Shown here: positions 62,542 to 64,000 of the stretch, in pieces
How positions within the stretch are numbered: position 1 is the stretch's first letter
Layout of the letters: the number at the start of each line of letters is the position of its first letter
Source: Fasciola hepatica
Taxonomy: Eukaryota > Platyhelminthes > Trematoda > Plagiorchiida > Fasciolidae
Length of the DNA stretch: 64,000 nt
Assembly: GCA_948099385.1 (NCBI GenBank)
Contig: CANUEZ040000165.1
Span: 9,208,001-9,272,000, forward strand
Reading direction: 5' to 3'
Made by a program: the position numbers and the translations under genes
The notes under the pieces: model-generated
Database searches by the model: none
Told to the model about the DNA's origin: nothing
Seen by the model: the letters and a program-made list of their open reading frames with translations, nothing else

Positions 62542-63240
62542 GTGTTTAACCAATCACGATCCACTTCCACTTCAGACCAATCCATGATCACCACTAATCA
62601 TCTAACCAGAATGAATTCTGTGAAGTACTCTGAAGTCACCATGGGTGAAAACTTTCATCGATATTCCCGCATCCTATCTTGTGTCAATAAACTGAAGCCG
62701 TCATCTTTTTCAATTGCAAAACATAAGCTGAATCGATCTAAACAAACTGTCATCTATGTTTTCATCCTACGCGCCCCCCGTTCCATTTCGCAGTACTGCT
62801 CAATAGTAGCTTTCATCGGTACTTTGAGGGGCTACTGCTTACCGGGGACTTCTGAAATGCTTCTCGAATCTACATTAAACATTTGCTCACCAAACTGCGA
62901 ACTTCATTTGAGTGCCCGCCAGAAATTTTCCCAGACTATGCTCGCAGACTTCAAATACATTCTTGCCCTAATTATCAACTTCTCCTTCAACCGATGCAAT
63001 CATCCACAAAAACTCCGTTATCCCTCATCTGGGTCGTGTACTTTGAGACAAGAAACAGGTCACTACCGAATTCCTGACGGGGCTTTAGTGTTCACTTTGT
63101 CTGCCTTTCTTTTAGTCGTTCGTTCAGATGGTGAATGTAAGCACCCAAAAATGATCAAATATATTACAGACGCAACACGAACTCGAACTGCTCGATATGT
63201 GATTGAAACTAATGACCTGGCAGTAGAGGGTAGATTTTAA
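62542..63240 (+). other. Longest uninterrupted open frame in the window (232 codons), unassigned
   Basis: The frame starts at a GTG preceded by acceptor-like TACACTTACAG about 17 bases earlier and ends with TAA. The translation (TRMNSVKYSEVTMGENFHRY, ILALIINFSFNRCNHPQKLR) is rich in Ser, Ile, Arg and Cys without clear domain structure, and a second frame (62883-63077) is also open. It may be a decayed repeat-encoded protein, a single-exon gene or chance. I would not annotate a function. Confidence 0.2.
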
Positions 63241-63603
63241 TCAACCCTATCGATTAGTACTGAATTTGATTACACAAAGCAATCAATAAAACCATCCATT
63301 TCGTTGGTCACATCAATGTATGAAACTTGGAAAGTGAGAGCGAGATTGAGTAATAAAAGTACAATGACGAAGTATGATTGAAAGATAATGATAGAACAAT
63401 GAATGATTTGAAAGTACAAGATTGAACAATTCATCAAATGTCCTCAGACTCGATCGGCTACGACAGGGAATGGTGTGGGGGGGGGAGTCAGAGAGATAAA
63501 AGAATGAAGAAAAATCTATCGTATTTAACTGGTAGAAAAACAAATTCAGTTCTCGACTCTCCTCTCCTACAAAAAAACAGAGGTTTGAGCAAAATGTATT
63601 CAT

Positions 63604-63778
63604 TCAATCGTCAGCCAGAAACCAGATGTGCATGTTCGCGGTCTGCTCGTTCGACGGACCGATTACAGTCCAGTAGTATGGATCCGGCTTGAATTTCAGC
63701 CCGGCAGTGGTCAACTCCTCTGAGAATTTGATAGACTCACTACGAAAGTCATCTTCTGTAGCCGGGCCCAGAAATGGT
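63604..63778 (-). CDS. SOUL-type heme-binding protein, last exon (gene continues beyond the right edge)
   Basis: On the - strand, acceptor GGTCTGTGCTAG/A is followed in phase 2 by PFLGPATEDDFRSESIKFSE, ELTTAGLKFKPDPYYWTVIG, PSNEQTANMHIWFLADD and TGA at 63604. The order F-x-G-x-A-x-(D/E)-D-(F/W), then a helix with L..L...G..F, then YY-x-(V/A)-x, P, N-x-H-x-(E/I)-(V/I)-W-(F/L), matches the C-terminal third of the SOUL/HEBP family, small heme-binding proteins. Upstream exons lie at higher coordinates outside the window, so the signal peptide and N-terminal part cannot be judged. The IGP replaces the usual YDSP-like turn, a normal family variation. Family assignment is from motif memory, not a search. 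Confidence 0.7.
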
Positions 63779-64000
63779 CTAGCACAGACCCCAATGTACC
63801 CATAAATGATAAAGGAATAGAAATGAAACAAGTGAGATGATTTCACACGATAAAATACAGGATAAAAACAGAGCTATTCTTGTAATGAAAACCGGTAGAT
63901 GGAACGAAAGCAGGCATATACGGACGAACGTGTATGCTGAATCAGCGTACGACAAACTTAAGTGCAATAATCCCTCAAGCAAACGAAAGTAGCCATTCAT
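63779..64000 (-). other. Intron of the SOUL gene at the right edge
   Basis: Pyrimidine-rich on the - strand towards the acceptor at 63779; no exon seen before the window ends. Confidence 0.55.

Overview
The window looks like nuclear DNA of a digenean flatworm (trematode), most likely one with a large, repeat-rich genome such as a fasciolid. This rests on moderate GC, multi-kilobase introns with GT-AG ends, no operon-like gene packing, and a decayed mix of Penelope-like, RTE-type and CR1/Jockey-type retroelements, a Ty3/Gypsy relic, tRNA-derived SINEs and long TA microsatellites. The taxon is inferred, not proven. There are no bacterial genes, CRISPR arrays or rRNA.

The main gene is on the + strand and spans almost the whole window. 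Eight small exons at 8.5, 15.8, 23.2, 40.1, 43.1, 48.3, 50.0 and 55.6 kb join with matching codon phase at every junction. Together they encode about 365 residues of a charged, helical, probably coiled-coil protein with a lysine-rich C-terminus and a stop at 55688. Two further exons at 5.5 and 6.85 kb probably belong to its N-terminus; they share a short repeat motif with the 43.1 kb exon. I could not name the protein. Its introns hold nearly all of the other features.

A second gene lies on the - strand inside the intron between the 43.1 and 48.3 kb exons. Four phase-consistent exons (47587 down to 46266) encode about 166 residues of an unidentified protein. Its 5' and 3' ends are not resolved; further - strand candidate exons lie at 60.9, 60.3 and 41.7 kb. 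The right edge carries the last exon of a - strand SOUL-type heme-binding protein gene that continues beyond 64 kb. Two + strand candidate exons (56.8 and 59.0 kb) are unassigned.

Repeats by region: 1.7-5.1 kb has a SINE, a Penelope-like endonuclease piece inside an inverted repeat, a roughly 300-bp repeat with a hammerhead-like core, and a Gypsy RNase H-integrase relic. 13-15 kb is a - strand LINE. 17.4 kb and 49.6 kb have pogo-like transposase debris. 23.9 kb and 37.6 kb are Penelope-like pieces. 27.4-28.3 kb is a + strand LINE, 29.9-30.7 kb is RTE (+) and 53.4-54.3 kb is RTE (-). 57.8-59.9 kb is a large imperfect inverted repeat. SINE copies are scattered at 10.3, 12.4, 44.4, 44.8, 45.7, 50.8, 51.5, 52.7 and 55.5 kb.

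The most interesting signals are the roughly 300-bp repeat (3.2, 36.1 and 42.2 kb), each copy carrying a CUGAUGAG-hairpin-GAAAC core next to a TA tract; the two interleaved genes on opposite strands; and the foldback-like structure at 57.8-59.9 kb. All exon calls come from reading splice signals and frames by eye, with no transcript or homology evidence.
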